From Pandoraea sp. PE-S2T-3 (lineage in GTDB: Bacteria > Pseudomonadota > Gammaproteobacteria > Burkholderiales > Burkholderiaceae): a stretch of 64,000 nt of DNA. Below the pieces are notes generated by a model. That model was not told where the DNA came from. It saw only the letters and a program-made list of their open reading frames with translations, and ran no database searches. Position 1 is the stretch's first letter, and each line of letters opens with the position of its first letter. This document shows, one piece after another, positions 36,665 through 46,169 of this stretch. The stretch covers positions 310,001 to 374,000 of the forward strand of contig NZ_NGUQ01000035.1 in assembly GCF_002179965.1 (NCBI RefSeq), read 5' to 3'. Position numbers and translations under genes: made by a program.

Positions 36665-37915
36665 CTACGACAGGGCGTCACCTCCGGTAGAGGCCGCCCG
36701 TACGCTTTCGGACATCGCCTGCGCGCAAGCGACAGCGGACGCCCAGGCCCACTGGAAGTTGTATCCCCCCAGCCAGCCGGTCACGTCGACGACTTCGCCG
36801 ATGAAGTGCAAGCCGGGCTGCGCCCGTGCCTCTAGCGTGGCCGACGACAGCGCACGTGTGTCCACGCCGCCGCGCGTCACTTCCGCCTTGCGCCAGCCTT
36901 CCGAGCCGCACGGCTTGAGCGTCCACCCGGAAAATGCCTCCGCGAGCGAGCGCAGCGCCTTGTCCGACAGCTCCTGCACCCGTGCCTGCGGCGAAAGCCC
37001 GCTATTGGCCACCCACGCGTCGGCCAGCCGTGCCGGCACCCACTGGGCGAGCAGATTCGCGAGGTGCCGCTTCGAGTTGGCTTTCGCCTCGAAAAGCGCC
37101 GCCTCGATGTCCGTCGCGGGCGCCAGATTCAGGGAAATGGGCTGCCCCGGCGTCCAGAAGCTGGAGATCTGCAAGATCGCGGGCCCCGACAGACCTCGGT
37201 GCGTAAAGAGCAGATCTTCCACAAAACTGCCCGCTTCTTTGCCCTTCCCCGTGCTAACGTCCACTTCCAGCGAAAGCCCGGACAGACCAGCAAACGGCGC
37301 CCACGTCGCAGCGTCGAACACTAGCGGCACCAGCGCCGGGCGCGGCTCGATGACATCCAGACCGAACTGACGGGCAATGCGATAGCCCCAATCGGTTGCC
37401 CCGATCTTGGGGATCGAGAGGCCACCCGTGGCAATCACGAGCCGTTTTGCCGCGATATGACCCGCATCTGTCGTCAAGTGGTACGGGTGAGCGCCACCCG
37501 CGTCGGTATACGCGACGGTATGCACCGAACAAGGCATGCGCCAGTGCACATGCCCCGCCGCACACTCCTTGCGGAGCATTTCGATGATGTCCTCGGCGCT
37601 TTCGTCGCAAAACAGCTGCCCGCGATGTTTCTCGTGCCACGCGATCTTGTGGCGCTTGAGCAGATCCAGAAAATCGCGCGGTGTGTAACGTGCCAGCGCC
37701 GAACGGCAGAAGCGGGGATTGTCCGACAGGTAATTGGCCGGCCCCGCGTTGATATTGGTGAAATTGCAGCGCCCGCCGCCCGAGATACGGATCTTCTCCG
37801 CCAGACGCGTCGCATGATCGATGAGGACGACGCGCAGCCCGAGTTGCCCGGCCGCGGCCGCGCACATCAGGCCGGCAGCACCGGCACCCACAATCGCTAC
37901 ATCGAACTTTTCCAT
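36665..37915 (-). CDS. HI0933/BaiN-family flavoprotein
   Basis: A 416-residue NAD(P)/FAD-dependent oxidoreductase of the HI0933 (YhiN/BaiN) family. The dinucleotide fold opens with DVAIVGAGAAGLMCAAAAGQ at the N-terminus; KIRISGGGRCNFTN is the family signature, and GGYNFQWAWASAVACAQAM closes the FAD site near the end. Its natural substrate is unknown for most members. The start at 37915 (MEKFDVAIVG) was preferred over an in-frame ATG three codons earlier. It lies in the place where rpsU is expected, divergent from tsaD. Confidence 0.9.
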   Translation of the reverse strand: MEKFDVAIVGAGAAGLMCAAAAGQLGLRVVLIDHATRLAEKIRISGGGRCNFTNINAGPANYLSDNPRFCRSALARYTPRDFLDLLKRHKIAWHEKHRGQLFCDESAEDIIEMLRKECAAGHVHWRMPCSVHTVAYTDAGGAHPYHLTTDAGHIAAKRLVIATGGLSIPKIGATDWGYRIARQFGLDVIEPRPALVPLVFDAATWAPFAGLSGLSLEVDVSTGKGKEAGSFVEDLLFTHRGLSGPAILQISSFWTPGQPISLNLAPATDIEAALFEAKANSKRHLANLLAQWVPARLADAWVANSGLSPQARVQELSDKALRSLAEAFSGWTLKPCGSEGWRKAEVTRGGVDTRALSSATLEARAQPGLHFIGEVVDVTGWLGGYNFQWAWASAVACAQAMSESVRAASTGGDALS

Positions 37916-37950
37916 GGCGCGCATTGTAACCGGCGGGCGGCGGGGGTGAC

Positions 37951-37959
37951 TGGTATACT
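37951..37959 (+). promoter_or_regulatory. tsaD promoter, extended -10
   Basis: TGGTATACT is an extended -10 element (TGn followed by TATACT) 47 bases upstream of the tsaD ATG. No good -35 is seen, as is usual for extended -10 promoters. The following 13 bases match the initial transcribed region of the Rieske gene's promoter at 43728-43748. Confidence 0.55.
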
Positions 37960-38005
37960 TCTCGGTTCCCCTTTTTGACAGACGCCGCGCGCCTCTCCTC
38001 CCGCC

Positions 38006-39037
38006 ATGCTGGTTCTAGGCATTGAAAGCTCCTGCGACGAAACCGGACTCGCCCTCTACGACACCGAGGCCGGTCTGTTGTCGCACGCCCTGCATTCGCA
38101 GATCGCCATGCATCGCGAATACGGCGGCGTCGTGCCCGAACTGGCGTCGCGCGACCATATCCGGCGTGCGCTGCCGCTGGCCGAAGAAGTGCTCGCCCAA
38201 GCCGGCAAGCCGCTCAGCGCCGTCGACGCCATCGCCTATACCCAAGGCCCCGGCCTCGCGGGCGCGCTGCTGGTCGGCGCGAGCGTGGCAAATGCGCTGG
38301 CGTTTGCGCTCGACCGGCCGGTCGTTGGCGTCCACCATCTGGAAGGCCACCTGCTCTCGCCGCTGCTGGCACCCGATGCGCCCGGTTTCCCGTTCGTCGC
38401 GCTGCTCGTCTCGGGCGGTCACACGCAATTGATGGAAGTGCGCGCGTTTGGCCAATACGCCATGCTCGGCGAGACGCTCGACGACGCCGCAGGCGAAGCC
38501 TTCGACAAGACGGCCAAATTGCTCGGCCTCGGTTACCCGGGCGGCCCCGCTGTTTCGCGGCTGGCCGAATTCGGTACGCCCGGGCGCTTTGACCTGCCGC
38601 GTCCGATGAAACACTCGGGCAATCTCGACTTCAGCTTCAGCGGACTGAAAACCGCCGTACTCACCCAAGTGCGCAATCTTGGCGGCAACGTCTGCGAGCA
38701 AGAGAAGTCGGACCTCGCCCGCGGCTTCGTCGATGCCATCGTGGATGTGCTCGTCGCCAAGTCGATGGCAGCGCTCAAGCAGACTGGCATGAAAACGCTG
38801 GTGGTCGCCGGCGGTGTCGGCGCGAACAAGCAGTTGCGCGAGGGGCTGAACGAAGCCGCCAAGCGACGCGGTTATCGCGTGCACTACCCCGATCTGGCGT
38901 TTTGCACCGATAACGGCGCGATGATCGCGTTTGCCGGGGCGATGCGCCTCAAGCACTGGCCGGACGAAGCCGACAGCGAATACGCTTACACCGTGCGCCC
39001 GCGTTGGGATCTGGCTGATATCGTGCGCACTGCCTGA
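38006..39037 (+). CDS. tsaD: tRNA N6-threonylcarbamoyladenosine synthase subunit
   Basis: A 343-residue TsaD (YgjD/Gcp), the catalytic ASKHA-fold subunit that moves threonylcarbamoyl onto A37 of ANN-decoding tRNAs with TsaB, TsaC and TsaE. It opens [20 protein letters not shown]. Metal ligands His111 and His115 ([12 protein letters not shown]) and the late Asp in [10 protein letters not shown] are present. It is divergent from the HI0933-family gene and near rpoD/dnaG, an arrangement kept from gamma- to betaproteobacteria. The neighbouring tRNA-Ile2 reads AUA and would itself be a t6A substrate. Confidence 0.95.
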   Translation: MLVLGIESSCDETGLALYDTEAGLLSHALHSQIAMHREYGGVVPELASRDHIRRALPLAEEVLAQAGKPLSAVDAIAYTQGPGLAGALLVGASVANALAFALDRPVVGVHHLEGHLLSPLLAPDAPGFPFVALLVSGGHTQLMEVRAFGQYAMLGETLDDAAGEAFDKTAKLLGLGYPGGPAVSRLAEFGTPGRFDLPRPMKHSGNLDFSFSGLKTAVLTQVRNLGGNVCEQEKSDLARGFVDAIVDVLVAKSMAALKQTGMKTLVVAGGVGANKQLREGLNEAAKRRGYRVHYPDLAFCTDNGAMIAFAGAMRLKHWPDEADSEYAYTVRPRWDLADIVRTA

Positions 39038-39079
39038 TTCGGTCCCGTTCGAATCGGCAGCCCGCCAGCGTCCAAAGAA

Positions 39080-39101
39080 AAACCGCTCCGAAGAGCGGTT
39101 T
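39080..39101. terminator. Bidirectional terminator between tsaD and folE2
   Basis: A perfect 9-base stem (39080-39088, 39093-39101; aaaccgctc/gagcggttt) with cgaa loop, flanked by A and T runs on the two sides. It ends tsaD and the convergent folE2. Confidence 0.9.
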
Positions 39102-39126
39102 TTTTATGGCTTTCGACCGGAGCAGC

Positions 39127-39936
39127 TTATGCCGTCGCGCGCTTGTCGCGCTCGATCACCGCATAGGCGCTGTGATTGTGGATCGACTCGAAGTTTTCCG
39201 CCTGAAGCACGTACGCCACGATGCGCGGCTCGTTGTTCAGACGCGTCGCCACGTCACGCACGAGATCTTCCACGAACTTCGGGTTTTCGTACGCGCGCTC
39301 GGTCACAAACTTCTCGTCCGGACGCTTCAGCAGGCCCCACAGTTCGCAAGAGGCTTCTTCTTCGGCCATCCGCACCAACTCTTCCACCGCGACGTCACCG
39401 GAAAGTTCGGCATCGATCGTGATGTGCGAGCGCTGGTTGTGCGCACCGTATTGCGAGATCTTCTTCGAGCATGGGCACAGGCTCGTGACCGGCACCAGCA
39501 CCTTGAGCCAGATGCGCGACACGCCGTTGCGCACATCGCCCGTGAGCGTCACCTCGTAGTCCATCAGACTTTGCACGCCGGACACCGGCGCCGTCTTGTT
39601 GATGAAATACGGGAACGTCACTTCGATGCGACCGGCTTCGGCCTCCAGCTTGACGAGCATGCTGTCGAGCATCGTGCGAAATGCCGCCAGATCGAGCGGT
39701 GCACGATTTTCTTCGAGCAACGCGACGAAGCGCGACATGTGCGTGCCCTTCTGATCGGCAGGCAGATGCACATCGAGATTGAACAGGCCGACGCTCGCCT
39801 GCACGTCACCGCCGGCCAGACGCACCGACAGCGGGTGACGCACACCGCGCACACCGACGCGCTGAATCGGGATCTGCCGGGTATCGACGCTGCTCTGCAC
39901 GTCCGGCATTACGAAAGCGGGGTTCATCTGGTTCAT
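39127..39936 (-). CDS. folE2: GTP cyclohydrolase type IB
   Basis: A 269-residue GTP cyclohydrolase I of the FolE2 (GCYH-IB) family, which opens the GTP ring for tetrahydrofolate synthesis. Unlike FolE it is metal-promiscuous and works when zinc is scarce. The family motif Cys154-Pro-Cys156 ([19 protein letters not shown]) holds the metal-site cysteine. Start at 39936: AGAAGGAT lies upstream, and the N-terminus [14 protein letters not shown] is typical. It may be the only cyclohydrolase or a zinc-limitation spare; no Zur box could be recognised upstream. Confidence 0.93.
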   Translation of the reverse strand: MNQMNPAFVMPDVQSSVDTRQIPIQRVGVRGVRHPLSVRLAGGDVQASVGLFNLDVHLPADQKGTHMSRFVALLEENRAPLDLAAFRTMLDSMLVKLEAEAGRIEVTFPYFINKTAPVSGVQSLMDYEVTLTGDVRNGVSRIWLKVLVPVTSLCPCSKKISQYGAHNQRSHITIDAELSGDVAVEELVRMAEEEASCELWGLLKRPDEKFVTERAYENPKFVEDLVRDVATRLNNEPRIVAYVLQAENFESIHNHSAYAVIERDKRATA

Positions 39937-40086
39937 CAATTCATCCTTCTGTGCCGGCAAGCCGACTTGGGGGGAGGCAATGGGCAAACGCATTCCGATG
40001 CCGGGCTCGCGAGCCGCTGGCGAGAGTCATCGGGAACGTGCCGGAGAGCCCCGGCACGGGATGTGGGAAGCGCTTCTCAAAAACAA

Positions 40087-40114
40087 AACGATCCGGCGCG
40101 AAAGCCGGATCGTT
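40087..40114 (-). terminator. Terminator of the xseB-ispA-dxs operon
   Basis: A perfect 11-base stem (40087-40097 and 40104-40114, aacgatccggc/gccggatcgtt) with a 6-base loop. On the minus strand a T-rich tail (ttttgttttt) follows. It separates dxs from folE2, so folE2 has its own promoter in 39937-40086. Confidence 0.85.
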
Positions 40115-40138
40115 CAGGTATGGCTAACGACCGACCAA

Positions 40139-42073
40139 TCAGGCGACGAGCTTTGTCGTCACCTCGTCCGATGCCTTCGATGTCTTCGATCCCTCGGCCG
40201 CGTCTTGCGACTTGAGGTCGAATCGCTCGTTGATCGACTTCGCGATGCCCGCGGCGTCGAGGCCGACCGAAGCCAGCAGCAGCGCGGGGTCGCCATGATC
40301 GATGAAGCGATCGGGCAGGCCCAATTGTAGTACGGGGCGAGTAACCCCACCGGCGAGCAGGGATTCCGCGACGGCCGAGCCTGCGCCGCCCATGATGCTG
40401 CCCTCTTCCACGGTCACGAGATAGTCGTGCGTTTGCGCCAGGCGTGCGATCAACTCGTCGTCGATCGGCTTGACGAAGCGCATGTCGGCGACCGTCGCAT
40501 CGAGTTGTTCCGCCGCAGCCAGTGCAGGGGCAACCATGCTGCCGAACGCGAGAATCGCGACGCGGCGACCGGCGTCGGCCTGACCTTCACGACGCACCAC
40601 ACCCTTGCCGATCGGCAGAGCCGTCATCGTCTGCTCGATCGCGGCACCCGTACCCGCACCGCGCGGATAGCGCACTGCCGACGGACCGTCGATCTTCACG
40701 CCCGTGTACAGCATCTGGCGGCACTCGTTCTCATCCGACGGCGCCATCACCACCATGTTCGGAATACAGCGCATGAAGGCGATGTCGTACGCGCCCGCGT
40801 GCGTCGCACCGTCAGCGCCCACCAGACCGGAGCGGTCCAGCGCGAACACTACCGGCAGGTTTTGCAGCGCGACGTCGTGAATCAGCTGATCGTAGCCGCG
40901 TTGCAGGAACGTCGAGTAGATCGCGACCACCGGCTTGAGGCCTTCGGTTGCCATGCCGCCCGCGAACGTCACCGCGTGCTGCTCAGCAATGCCGACGTCG
41001 TAATAACGCTCCGGGAAGCGCTTTTCGAACTCGACCATACCCGAGCCTTCACGCATGGCCGGCGTGATACCGACGACGCGCTTGTCCGCAGCGGCCATAT
41101 CGCACAGCCAGTCGCCGAACACTTGCGTGTACGTCTTCTTGCTGCTCGTGCTCGGCTTGATGCCCTCGGCCGGATTGAACTTGCCCGGGCCGTGATACAG
41201 CACCGGATCCGCTTCCGCCAGCTTGTAGCCATAGCCCTTGCGCGTTACCACGTGCAGGAACTGCGGCCCCTTCAGATTCTTGATGTTTTCAAGCGTCGGG
41301 ATCAGCGAATCGAGATCGTGACCATCGATCGGGCCGATGTAGTTGAAGCCGAACTCTTCGAACATCGTGGCCGGCACGACCATGCCCTTGGCATGCTCTT
41401 CGAACTTGCGCGCCAGTTCCAGCACCGGCGGTGCCACGCTCAGCACTTTCTCCACGCCCTTCTTCGCGGCCGCATAAAAACGGCCCGACATGAGGCGGGC
41501 GAGATAGCGGTTGAGCGCGCCGACCGGCGGCGAGATCGACATATCGTTGTCGTTCAGGATGACCAGCAGCGGCACGTCTTCGTGCACGCCGGCGTTGTTC
41601 ATCGCTTCGAACGCCATGCCGGCCGTCATCGCGCCGTCACCGATCACGGCGATGCCGAAACGGTGCTCGCCCTTGGTACGTGCGCCGAGCGCCATACCGA
41701 GTGCAGCCGAGATCGACGTGCTCGAGTGCGCCGTGCCGAACGTGTCGTAAGGCGATTCATCACGCTTCGGGAAACCGGAGATGCCGCCCAACTGGCGCAG
41801 CGTGCCCATGTCCCCGCGGCGACCGGTCAGGATCTTGTGCGGGTAGCTCTGATGGCCCACGTCCCAGACGATGCGATCTTCCGGCGTGTTGAACACGTAG
41901 TGCAACGCAATCGTCAACTCGACCGTGCCGAGGTTGGACGACAGGTGCCCGCCAGTGCGCGACACGCTCTCAAGCACGAAAGCGCGCAGCTCTTCGGCCA
42001 ACGGTGCCAGTTGGCGACGCTCCAGACGCCGCAATGCGGCCGGGTCATCGATGGTATTTAGCAGTTCGTACAT
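40139..42073 (-). CDS. dxs: 1-deoxy-D-xylulose-5-phosphate synthase
   Basis: A 644-residue thiamine diphosphate enzyme that condenses pyruvate with glyceraldehyde-3-phosphate, the first step of the MEP isoprenoid pathway. The TPP motif runs from [18 protein letters not shown] to the NDND segment; the transketolase-like pyrimidine domain includes [15 protein letters not shown]. Start at 42073 ([20 protein letters not shown]) with GGA nine bases upstream. It forms an operon downstream of ispA, though a 258-base gap without a recognised gene or terminator separates them. Confidence 0.95.
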   Translation of the reverse strand: MYELLNTIDDPAALRRLERRQLAPLAEELRAFVLESVSRTGGHLSSNLGTVELTIALHYVFNTPEDRIVWDVGHQSYPHKILTGRRGDMGTLRQLGGISGFPKRDESPYDTFGTAHSSTSISAALGMALGARTKGEHRFGIAVIGDGAMTAGMAFEAMNNAGVHEDVPLLVILNDNDMSISPPVGALNRYLARLMSGRFYAAAKKGVEKVLSVAPPVLELARKFEEHAKGMVVPATMFEEFGFNYIGPIDGHDLDSLIPTLENIKNLKGPQFLHVVTRKGYGYKLAEADPVLYHGPGKFNPAEGIKPSTSSKKTYTQVFGDWLCDMAAADKRVVGITPAMREGSGMVEFEKRFPERYYDVGIAEQHAVTFAGGMATEGLKPVVAIYSTFLQRGYDQLIHDVALQNLPVVFALDRSGLVGADGATHAGAYDIAFMRCIPNMVVMAPSDENECRQMLYTGVKIDGPSAVRYPRGAGTGAAIEQTMTALPIGKGVVRREGQADAGRRVAILAFGSMVAPALAAAEQLDATVADMRFVKPIDDELIARLAQTHDYLVTVEEGSIMGGAGSAVAESLLAGGVTRPVLQLGLPDRFIDHGDPALLLASVGLDAAGIAKSINERFDLKSQDAAEGSKTSKASDEVTTKLVA

Positions 42074-42331
42074 CGTCGTTCCATATATAGGCGTATTGTC
42101 GGGCAGCACCCCCTGAGCGCTGTCGCCGATGTCCTGCCGGTGCGTTCTGTGGGGAGACCGCGCCGACCCTCCTTGCCCTTGCTTGTCACTACCGCAGGCG
42201 GCTCCGGGTCCCGTAATCCTCAGCCGAAACCGCCTCTAAATCTGTTCACTTCATGCTTGAGCAGCTTTTCGCCACTCCTGATAGTTCACGGGCGTTACCG
42301 ACTGAAGCCGGAAGATCTGCCCTACTCACCA

Positions 42332-43228
42332 TCAGTTGATACGATCGACCACGTAATCGGCCAGCGCACGAAGGCGCTCGGCGTTACCCAGCGATTCACT
42401 GGCCTTGTGGGCATCCGCGCGCAACTTCTCGGCGTAGCCACGTGCCCCATCAAGCCCCATCAGCGATACGTACGTCGGCTTGTCGTTGGCGGCATCCTTG
42501 CCAGCCGTCTTGCCGAGCGTGGCCGAATCGGCCGTCGCGTCGAGAATGTCGTCCACCACCTGGAATGCCAATCCGACCGCCGCCGCATATGCGTCGAGTG
42601 CCGCGCTTTCGTCATCCGACAGAGCGCGGCCGCAGATCGCGCCCATACGCAGCGAAGCCCGCAGCAACGCGCCGGTCTTCAGGCGATGCATATTTTCGAG
42701 TTGCGACTGGTTGAGCTCGATGCCGACGCTCTCCAGATCGATGGCCTGGCCGCCGGCCATGCCGAGCGCGCCTGAGGCGACCGCCAGTTCACGCACCAGC
42801 GCGAGCGATTGTGCTGCGCTCAGGTCCGAGGTGGCTTCACCGAGCAACGCGAACGCCTGCGTTTGCAGTCCGTCACCAGCCAGCAAGCCCGTGGCTTCGT
42901 CATATTGCACGTGCACGGTCGGCTTGCCGCGACGCAGATCGTCGTCGTCCATGCACGGCAGATCGTCGTGCACGAGCGAGTACGCGTGAATCATTTCCAC
43001 CGCGCTGGCCGCCCGGTCGAGCGCCGCTTCGCTGGCCTGCGTCACTTCACCGGCAGCAAAGCAAAGCAGCGGACGCACACGCTTGCCGCCACCGAGTACT
43101 GCGTAACGCATCGCGTCGTTCAGTCGTGCCGAGCCGCCATCGGCAGCCTTGGGCAACGCGGCGTCGAGCGCCTCTTCTACACGAGCCTGCACAGCCTGCA
43201 TCCAGGCCTTGATATTCTGATCCGCCAT
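42332..43228 (-). CDS. ispA: Farnesyl diphosphate synthase
   Basis: A 298-residue short-chain trans-prenyl diphosphate synthase that elongates dimethylallyl and geranyl diphosphate to farnesyl diphosphate. The first aspartate-rich motif is in SLVHDDLPCMDDDDLRRG and the second is FQVVDDILD. Start at 43228 (MADQNIKAWMQ): the AGGA site is ten bases upstream, whereas an ATG three codons earlier would be too close to it. Encoded between xseB and dxs, a gene order common in proteobacteria. Confidence 0.94.
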   Translation of the reverse strand: MADQNIKAWMQAVQARVEEALDAALPKAADGGSARLNDAMRYAVLGGGKRVRPLLCFAAGEVTQASEAALDRAASAVEMIHAYSLVHDDLPCMDDDDLRRGKPTVHVQYDEATGLLAGDGLQTQAFALLGEATSDLSAAQSLALVRELAVASGALGMAGGQAIDLESVGIELNQSQLENMHRLKTGALLRASLRMGAICGRALSDDESAALDAYAAAVGLAFQVVDDILDATADSATLGKTAGKDAANDKPTYVSLMGLDGARGYAEKLRADAHKASESLGNAERLRALADYVVDRIN

Positions 43229-43310
43229 CGTCTTCATCCTGCACGTACCGGTCCGGCCGTGCGTGTTATGGGTCGCCATGCGGCGTAATTCGGCGTAATT
43301 CGCGCGCCTT

Positions 43311-43577
43311 TTATTCGTCGCGGTCCGCCTCGAGCGGCTTCAATGTTTCGCCCTCGAGCACCTTGACCTGCTGCTCAACCTTTTCGAGCAGACCCTGGCA
43401 GTATTTCACCAAGGCCGCGCCACGCCGGTATGCCCCCAGCGATTCCTCCAGACCCAGCTCGCCCCCTTCCATCCGGCCGACGAGCTGTTCGAGCTCGGCG
43501 AGTGCGGCTTCATAGGTTTCGGGCAGGTCTTGCGGCACCTCAGGTGCCGCGTCTTGCGACTTTGCAGTCTTGGCCAT
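43311..43577 (-). CDS. xseB: Exodeoxyribonuclease VII small subunit
   Basis: An 88-residue XseB. The helical hairpin YEAALAELEQLVGRMEGGEL and the LEESLGAYRRGAALVKYCQ segment are the family core; several copies coat the long XseA subunit to form the single-strand nuclease. XseA is not in this window. It is the first gene of the xseB-ispA-dxs operon. A TAAAAT-like -10 lies on the minus strand shortly upstream. Confidence 0.93.
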   Translation of the reverse strand: MAKTAKSQDAAPEVPQDLPETYEAALAELEQLVGRMEGGELGLEESLGAYRRGAALVKYCQGLLEKVEQQVKVLEGETLKPLEADRDE

Positions 43578-43727
43578 AAACGCAAAATTCGGGTCGAATG
43601 TTCCATTTTACGGCAAAAGCGTCTCGGCTCGCAGAGCGCGAATCGCTTCAAAAGCGCAAGTGATGACATTTTTCGGACAATATTTAACGCAAATCATGGA
43701 CTTAGCGGCCGCTTGACGCGCATACCG

Positions 43728-43748
43728 GGTATAATCGTCGGTTCCCCT
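43728..43748 (+). promoter_or_regulatory. Promoter of the Rieske oxygenase gene
   Basis: A perfect -10, tataat, at 43730-43735, within ggtataatcgtcggttcccct. A TTGACG lies upstream but only 11 bases away, too close for a normal -35, so the promoter may rely on the -10 or an activator. The block matches the tsaD promoter at 37952-37972 in 18 of 21 positions. Confidence 0.5.
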
Positions 43749-43806
43749 AAATCGATTTTTCGATGGTTGGGTTGTTCACTGCTTTCCAAGCTCGACGGGA
43801 GTGGGA

Positions 43807-44922
43807 ATGTCCAATCTAAGCAGCGCATTGCAATTGAAACCGGCCTCGAGCCAACTGCCGGTCTACACGTACTTCGACGAGGCCCTCCTGGCCCGCGAGC
43901 GTGAAGCCCTTTTCCAGCATGGTCCCCGCTACGTGGGCCATGAATTGATGATCCCGGAAGCCGGCGATTATTTCGCCCTTCCGGCCGAGCAGGAAGGCCG
44001 CATGCTGGTCCGCAACGGTGCGGGCGAGCACGGCGGCATCGAACTGCTCTCCAACGTCTGCCGCCACCGCCAGGCGGTCATGCTCAATGGCCGTGGCAAC
44101 GCGCGCAACATCGTGTGCCCGCTTCACCGCTGGACTTACGACACGAAGGGCGAACTGCTCGGCGCGCCGCATTTCCCGGAAAAGCCCTGCCTGAATCTCA
44201 GCAAGTTCCCGCTGCAACGCTGGAATGGCTTGCTCTTCGAGGCAGAAGGCCGCGATGTGCAGGCCGATCTCTCGCGCCTCGGCGTGAAGCACCATCTCGA
44301 CTTCTCGAACTTCATGTTCGATCACGTCGAAGTGCACGAATGTAACTACAACTGGAAGACGTTCATCGAGGTTTATCTCGAGGACTATCACGTCGTACCG
44401 TTTCACCCCGGCCTCGGCAGCTTCGTCTCGTGCGAGGACCTGAGCTGGGAGTTCGGTGACTGGTACAGCGTGCAGACCGTAGGCGTGCATGAAGGCCTGG
44501 GCAAGCCGGGCAGCCCGATCTACCGCCAGTGGCACGACGTACTGCTGCGCTACCGCGAAGGCGTACCGCCGGACTTCGGCGCGATCTGGATGGTGTACTA
44601 CCCCCATCTGATGATCGAGTGGTATCCGCACGTGCTGGTGGTGTCGTGGCTGATTCCGCGTGGCCCGCAGAAGACGACGAACATCGTCGAATTCTATTAC
44701 CCCGAGGAAATCGCCCTTTTCGAGCGCGAATTCATCGAAGCGGAACGGGCGGCGTACATGGAAACCGCGCGCGAAGACGACGAGATCGCCGAGCGCATGG
44801 ATGCCGGACGCCGCGCGTTGTACGAACGCGGCGTATCCGAAGTCGGACCGTACCAAAGTCCGATGGAAGACGGCATGCAGCACTTCCATGAATTCCTGCG
44901 GCGCCAGATGGGCGATTTTTGA
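43807..44922 (+). CDS. Rieske [2Fe-2S] ring-hydroxylating oxygenase, alpha subunit type
   Basis: A 371-residue oxygenase. The Rieske ligands Cys85-x-His87 and Cys104-x-x-His107 (VCRHR and CPLHRW) are followed by the mononuclear iron site with Glu188, Asp193, His195 and His200 (IEVYLEDYHVVPFH). Such proteins add oxygen to aromatic or quaternary-amine substrates and need an electron-supplying reductase. None is encoded beside it, nor a beta subunit, so its partner lies elsewhere. Start at 43807 with GGAG upstream; an in-frame GTG two codons earlier is less likely. Substrate unknown. Confidence 0.9.
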   Translation: MSNLSSALQLKPASSQLPVYTYFDEALLAREREALFQHGPRYVGHELMIPEAGDYFALPAEQEGRMLVRNGAGEHGGIELLSNVCRHRQAVMLNGRGNARNIVCPLHRWTYDTKGELLGAPHFPEKPCLNLSKFPLQRWNGLLFEAEGRDVQADLSRLGVKHHLDFSNFMFDHVEVHECNYNWKTFIEVYLEDYHVVPFHPGLGSFVSCEDLSWEFGDWYSVQTVGVHEGLGKPGSPIYRQWHDVLLRYREGVPPDFGAIWMVYYPHLMIEWYPHVLVVSWLIPRGPQKTTNIVEFYYPEEIALFEREFIEAERAAYMETAREDDEIAERMDAGRRALYERGVSEVGPYQSPMEDGMQHFHEFLRRQMGDF

Positions 44923-45006
44923 GCCATTGCCCACAAAATCTCATCTGGTGAGACAGCCATGTCGCGCGCGAGAGACTGAATTAAATATTTGCCGAAATAA
45001 GTGAAG

Positions 45007-45029
45007 ACGGCGGGCCAAGTGCCCGCCGT
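45007..45029 (+). terminator. Terminator after the Rieske gene
   Basis: A perfect 9-base GC-rich stem (45007-45015, 45021-45029; acggcgggc/gcccgccgt) followed by TTTTCGTT. The rest of 44923-45262 shows no convincing gene. Confidence 0.85.
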
Positions 45030-45262
45030 TTTCGTTAGAATCGTCGCCATGCTTTCGATAAGTACCGGGCGACGAAAGCATCAGGAGACGCAGAGCTCTG
45101 AGGAGACAACCGCACGCCAGCACGGCTATCAGCATGGCCGCATGACTTCTGCATCGCTCCCCTCGATCTCGCCTGCCTGTCTTTCCCTGCGCCAGCCGGT
45201 CAGTTACGCGCAGATACGCTCCCGATAGCTACTCATCGCCGATCCATCGGCCACAATTCGCC

Positions 45263-46117
45263 ATGCAATCGCTCTGGATGTTGGTCTCCGCCTTCATGTT
45301 CACGTTGATGGGGCTCTGCATCAAGCTGGCGGCAAACGAATACAACACCGGCGAAATCGTCCTTTACCGCAGCCTGATCGGCGTCATCGTGCTGCTGGCG
45401 ATCGCCGGGATGCGTGGTCAGACGATCCGCACGCGCCACTTCGGCTCCCACGTCAAACGCAGTACCGCCGGCGTGATCTCGCTCGGACTCTGGTTCTACT
45501 CGCTCACCCAGTTGCCGCTCTCGACGGCCATGACGCTCAACTACATGTCGCCGATCTGGATCTCGCTGATCGTGATGGCGACGGCGGCCATGCGCGGCAG
45601 CCTGCGCACCGATTTCCGGCTGGTGGCGGCCATCTTTGCGGGGTTTGTCGGCGTCGCGCTGTTGTTGCAGCCCACAGTCGACAGTCAGGCATGGGGCGGC
45701 GGGGTCGCCGGTGTGATCTCCGGGATGTTCTCCGCCATCGCCTATATGCAGGTGAAGGATTTAGGCGCGGCCGGCGAACCGGACTGGCGCATCGTCTTTT
45801 ACTTCTCTGCCGGGGGTGTCTTGCTGGGGTTGGGCTGGGTGGCTATCGAAGGCTTGCACCCGCTGACCTGGCGCGGCACCGGCCTAATGCTGGCCATCGG
45901 CATCGCCGCACTCATTGCACAAACCGCGCTCACACGGGCGTTCAGCCTCGGCAATACACTGGTCACCGCGAATCTGCAATATTCCGGCGTAATCTTCGCT
46001 ACACTGATCAGCATGCTTGTCTGGGACGATTGGCCCGCGCTGGCTGGCTGGATCGGCATGCTGCTCATCGTGGCGAGTGGCATGACCGCCCTGCGCCGGC
46101 CCACGACCACTTCCTGA
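45263..46117 (+). CDS. EamA/DMT-superfamily permease
   Basis: A 284-residue inner-membrane protein with about ten predicted membrane helices in two EamA halves (residues about 3-135 and 145-275). The first half includes SLGLWFYSLTQLPLSTAMTL, the typical helix 3-4 signature. Drug/metabolite transporters of this type export metabolites or amino acids; the substrate cannot be read. The gene is followed by a sulfurtransferase gene after 52 bases, so the two may be co-transcribed. No strong Shine-Dalgarno sequence is seen. Confidence 0.88.
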   Translation: MQSLWMLVSAFMFTLMGLCIKLAANEYNTGEIVLYRSLIGVIVLLAIAGMRGQTIRTRHFGSHVKRSTAGVISLGLWFYSLTQLPLSTAMTLNYMSPIWISLIVMATAAMRGSLRTDFRLVAAIFAGFVGVALLLQPTVDSQAWGGGVAGVISGMFSAIAYMQVKDLGAAGEPDWRIVFYFSAGGVLLGLGWVAIEGLHPLTWRGTGLMLAIGIAALIAQTALTRAFSLGNTLVTANLQYSGVIFATLISMLVWDDWPALAGWIGMLLIVASGMTALRRPTTTS

Positions 46118-46169
46118 GTGGCCGTCGCGGCTTCGCCCGCCCTCCCCCACGCCCGCCTGCGGAGACGTC

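Noticed and set aside
36418-36681. An open frame in the position expected for rpsU
   Set aside because: Its product is Arg/Pro/Cys-rich and does not match ribosomal protein S21 in any part.
40427-42061. A 544-codon open frame antisense to dxs
   Set aside because: Dxs is unambiguous on the other strand; the antisense product is a composition artefact.
42074-42331. Riboswitch in the 258-base gap between ispA and dxs
   Set aside because: No TPP or other riboswitch core could be found; only weak GC-rich pairing is present.
43713-43718. TTGACG as -35 of the Rieske promoter
   Set aside because: The spacing to the TATAAT is 11 bases, too short for sigma 70.
45001-45228. A 75-codon frame between the Rieske and EamA genes
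   Set aside because: It begins inside the terminator hairpin and shows no ribosome site or protein-like composition.
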